Part shown: positions 54,139 through 55,870 of the stretch, one piece after another
Numbering within the stretch: the stretch's first letter is position 1
Layout: every line of letters starts with the position of its first letter
Assembly: GCA_017538995.1 (NCBI GenBank)
Contig: JAFYHV010000103.1
Span: 1-55,870, forward strand
Direction: 5' to 3'
DNA from: Lachnospiraceae bacterium
Lineage (GTDB): Bacteria > Bacillota > Clostridia > Lachnospirales > Lachnospiraceae
DNA: 55,870 nucleotides
Notes under the pieces: model-generated
Told to the model about the DNA's origin: nothing
Seen by the model: the letters and a program-made list of their open reading frames with translations, nothing else
Databases searched by the model: none
Translations under genes and position numbers: made by a program

Positions 54139-55155
54139 ATGAAAACAATCAATGAGCATATAAAACAGAATAGTTTTGTTCATGTGTACCTCTTGTACGG
54201 CAGGGAACAGCAGGTTATCAAAATCTACAGAAACAGACTGCTCAAAGCACTGCTCGGAACCGATTCACTCGAGGAACTTAAACAGGATATGAACTTTTCG
54301 CTTTTCGTAGGAACACCGTTTGATGCAACGGCGGTAATCGAATTAGCGTCAAGTTATCCTTTCTTTGCGGAAAAAAGAGTCATTCTGATTGAAAACAGCA
54401 AAGCATTTTCTTCCGAAAACAAACCACTTGCAAACTGCCTTAAGAACTTACCCGAGACAACTTACATCATATTCACCGAAGAAGAAATCTCCAGTAAAAA
54501 AGGCCTCTTCGAGACCATAAAAGAAGTCGGATATGTGGCCGAAATTAACGAGCAGCCGCAGGGATATATTGAAAACTGGATCATAAAAGAATTATCCAAC
54601 TCCGGTAAAAGAATATCCAGAACCGCACTCGAGACACTCCTTAACCGCACAGGCATGGATCTGATGCGAATCAAAAATGAACTTGATAAAATAATCGCGT
54701 ACAAAGGCGAAGATACAGATATCAAAGTCGATGACATCCTTGCACTTGTCAGCGAAAACCCGCAGGAACAGGTATTCAAACTGGTTGACGCAATGTCAGA
54801 CAAGAAGGTTGATCAGGCGATGAAATATTACATCGACATGCTCGAACTCAAGGTCAGCCCGCAAACAATCTTAAGACTCATCGAAAGACAGATGCGAATC
54901 CTCTACCAGGTAAAGGATATGCGCGACAAAGGCTTCGACCCTTATTCCATCGGCGGCAGTGTAAAAGAAATAAAAAACCCGAAATTCGCCAATAAATACG
55001 TTAACCAGGCAGCGAAGTTTTCTATGAAAGAAATCGCTGACTGTATGGCTGACTGCGTAGATTTAACACTCAAATCGCGAACCGGTGCACTCACAGACAG
55101 AATGGCCGTCGAGCTTATTATCGTAAAATACTCACAGCGCAACAAAGCAAAATAA
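54139..55155 (+). CDS. holA: DNA polymerase III delta subunit
   Basis: The 338-residue clamp-loader subunit opens the beta sliding clamp during replication. The N-terminal domain has VYLLYGREQQVIKIYRNRLLKAL, and the middle has TGMDLMRIKNELDKIIAY and NPQEQVFKLVDAMSDKK, typical of Bacillota HolA; the C-terminal collar domain follows. AAGGAAACGGA precedes the ATG. In many Bacillota holA directly follows comEC; here the RAYT element lies between them. Confidence 0.93.
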   Translation: MKTINEHIKQNSFVHVYLLYGREQQVIKIYRNRLLKALLGTDSLEELKQDMNFSLFVGTPFDATAVIELASSYPFFAEKRVILIENSKAFSSENKPLANCLKNLPETTYIIFTEEEISSKKGLFETIKEVGYVAEINEQPQGYIENWIIKELSNSGKRISRTALETLLNRTGMDLMRIKNELDKIIAYKGEDTDIKVDDILALVSENPQEQVFKLVDAMSDKKVDQAMKYYIDMLELKVSPQTILRLIERQMRILYQVKDMRDKGFDPYSIGGSVKEIKNPKFANKYVNQAAKFSMKEIADCMADCVDLTLKSRTGALTDRMAVELIIVKYSQRNKAK

Positions 55156-55176
55156 AACACCCGGAGTTTAAACATA

Positions 55177-55870
55177 ATGAAAAAGTGGCTTGGCCTGATA
55201 ATGCTTTTTATGACGGCATTTATCTGGGGTACCGCATTCGTGGCCCAGAGCGTCGGAATGGATTATGTAGGACCGTTTACATTTAATTTTTCAAGATATA
55301 TCGTTGGTTCTTTGGTTTTGATTCCTTTCGTGATTTTTAATTTCTCACGAGGAAAAAAGAAAGCAGAAACCGAAGAAACATCCTCAAAAAAAGGCCTTTT
55401 CGGCAGTTATACGAAAGCAACTATATTCGGCGGAATCGTCTGCGGCATTCTTTTATGCGTGGCCAGCAGTTTGCAGCAGTTTGGAATCCTTTATTCCAAA
55501 GCGGTCGGCAAAGCCGGATTTTTAACAGCGCTTTACATCATAATGGTTCCTGTTTTGGGAATCTTTTTCGGAAAGAAAACCAAAGCGCTCATCTGGATTT
55601 GCGTAGCACTTGCAACTCTCGGATTATATCTTCTCTGTGTAAAAGAAGGCTTACGATTTGAAATCGGTGATATTTTCCTGATTTTATGTGCGCTGGTATT
55701 TTCTTTTCACATCATGTTTATCGATTTCGTTTCACCTAAAGGTGACGGCGTCACAATATCATGCATTCAGTTCGCGGTTTCCGGTATTCTTTGCCTCATT
55801 TGCGCACTGTTTACCGAAAAAATAGTATTCACGGAAATTCTTAAAGGATACATTCCAATCCTTTATGCAG
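55177..55870 (+). CDS. EamA/DMT-family transporter, truncated by the window edge
   Basis: The first 231 residues are present and run off the right end. At least seven hydrophobic segments are visible, and the opening LIMLFMTAFIWGTAFVAQSVGMDYVGPFTFNFSRY is the classic EamA (drug/metabolite transporter) start, with KAGFLTALYIIMVPVLGIFFG as the second signature. The family exports amino acids or other metabolites; no substrate can be assigned. GGAG lies 11 bp upstream of the ATG. Confidence 0.92.
   Translation, partial: MKKWLGLIMLFMTAFIWGTAFVAQSVGMDYVGPFTFNFSRYIVGSLVLIPFVIFNFSRGKKKAETEETSSKKGLFGSYTKATIFGGIVCGILLCVASSLQQFGILYSKAVGKAGFLTALYIIMVPVLGIFFGKKTKALIWICVALATLGLYLLCVKEGLRFEIGDIFLILCALVFSFHIMFIDFVSPKGDGVTISCIQFAVSGILCLICALFTEKIVFTEILKGYIPILYA

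Noticed and set aside
22729..54589. TCATAAAAG explained purely as a codon pair (Ile-Lys as ATA-AAA)
   Set aside because: It also occurs in other frames (for example His-Lys-Arg at 27575 and 51241), on the non-coding strand of minus genes and between genes, although codon context probably contributes.

Overview
The window looks like chromosome from an anaerobic, low-GC Bacillota of the Lachnospiraceae type (Butyrivibrio, Pseudobutyrivibrio and relatives). This rests on a lipoprotein GH9 cellulase, pyruvate formate-lyase with its activase, a class III (anaerobic) ribonucleotide reductase, a stand-alone AICAR transformylase beside a PurO-type IMP cyclohydrolase, many polytopic GT-C-like proteins, and the absence of any oxygen-dependent enzyme. 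The family-level guess is an inference from gene content. Nearly all genes lie on the + strand; only one three-gene operon (14757-17021) is on the minus strand. Coding density is very high, no gap exceeds 300 bp, and I saw no rRNA, tRNA or CRISPR array.

Layout. 1-3.9 kb: end of an ACT-domain gene, a diguanylate cyclase and a GH9 endoglucanase lipoprotein closed by a terminator. 4.1-12.3 kb: pflB and pflA, separated by three membrane genes of GT-C/DUF6020 type, behind two Rex-like operators. 12.3-17.1 kb: a PglC-like sugar phosphate transferase, an unknown membrane protein whose promoter lies inside an inverted repeat that covers its ribosome binding site, and a convergent operon (VanZ-like, unknown membrane protein, DUF6056). 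17.1-22 kb: a Na/Pi cotransporter, a split purine module (PurO-type cyclohydrolase, AICAR transformylase) and a TPR lipoprotein. 22-25.6 kb: nrdD with two NrdR boxes and a fused C-terminal redoxin domain, then pyrF. 25.7-29.7 kb: a PlsC-like acyltransferase with a zinc ribbon, a GltS-like symporter, rimM and trmD.

29.7-37.5 kb is a tight block of five large membrane proteins: a DUF6020 protein, two copies of an unnamed GT-C-like family, another GT-C-like protein and an O-antigen-ligase-like protein. With 6.5-11.5 kb and the sugar transferase this could be a cell-envelope glycan pathway and is the best candidate here for an undescribed system. 37.6-41.4 kb: alpha-glucan phosphorylase and 4-alpha-glucanotransferase (glycogen or maltodextrin breakdown). 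41.5-48.7 kb: arginine genes argG, argJ, argB and argD, mixed with a DUF1294 protein, a DUF4190-like protein, a lone receiver domain and a GNAT enzyme. 48.7-55.9 kb: a solute-binding protein, comEA, comEC, a RAYT (REP-associated tyrosine transposase) gene flanked by arrays of its 34-bp repeat, holA and a truncated EamA transporter.

The clearest oddities are the REP unit that encodes the last residues of ComEC, the promoter-in-hairpin at 12.93 kb, and an over-represented, strand-skewed 9-mer (TCATAAAAG). Positions and counts were read by eye; no search or alignment was run.
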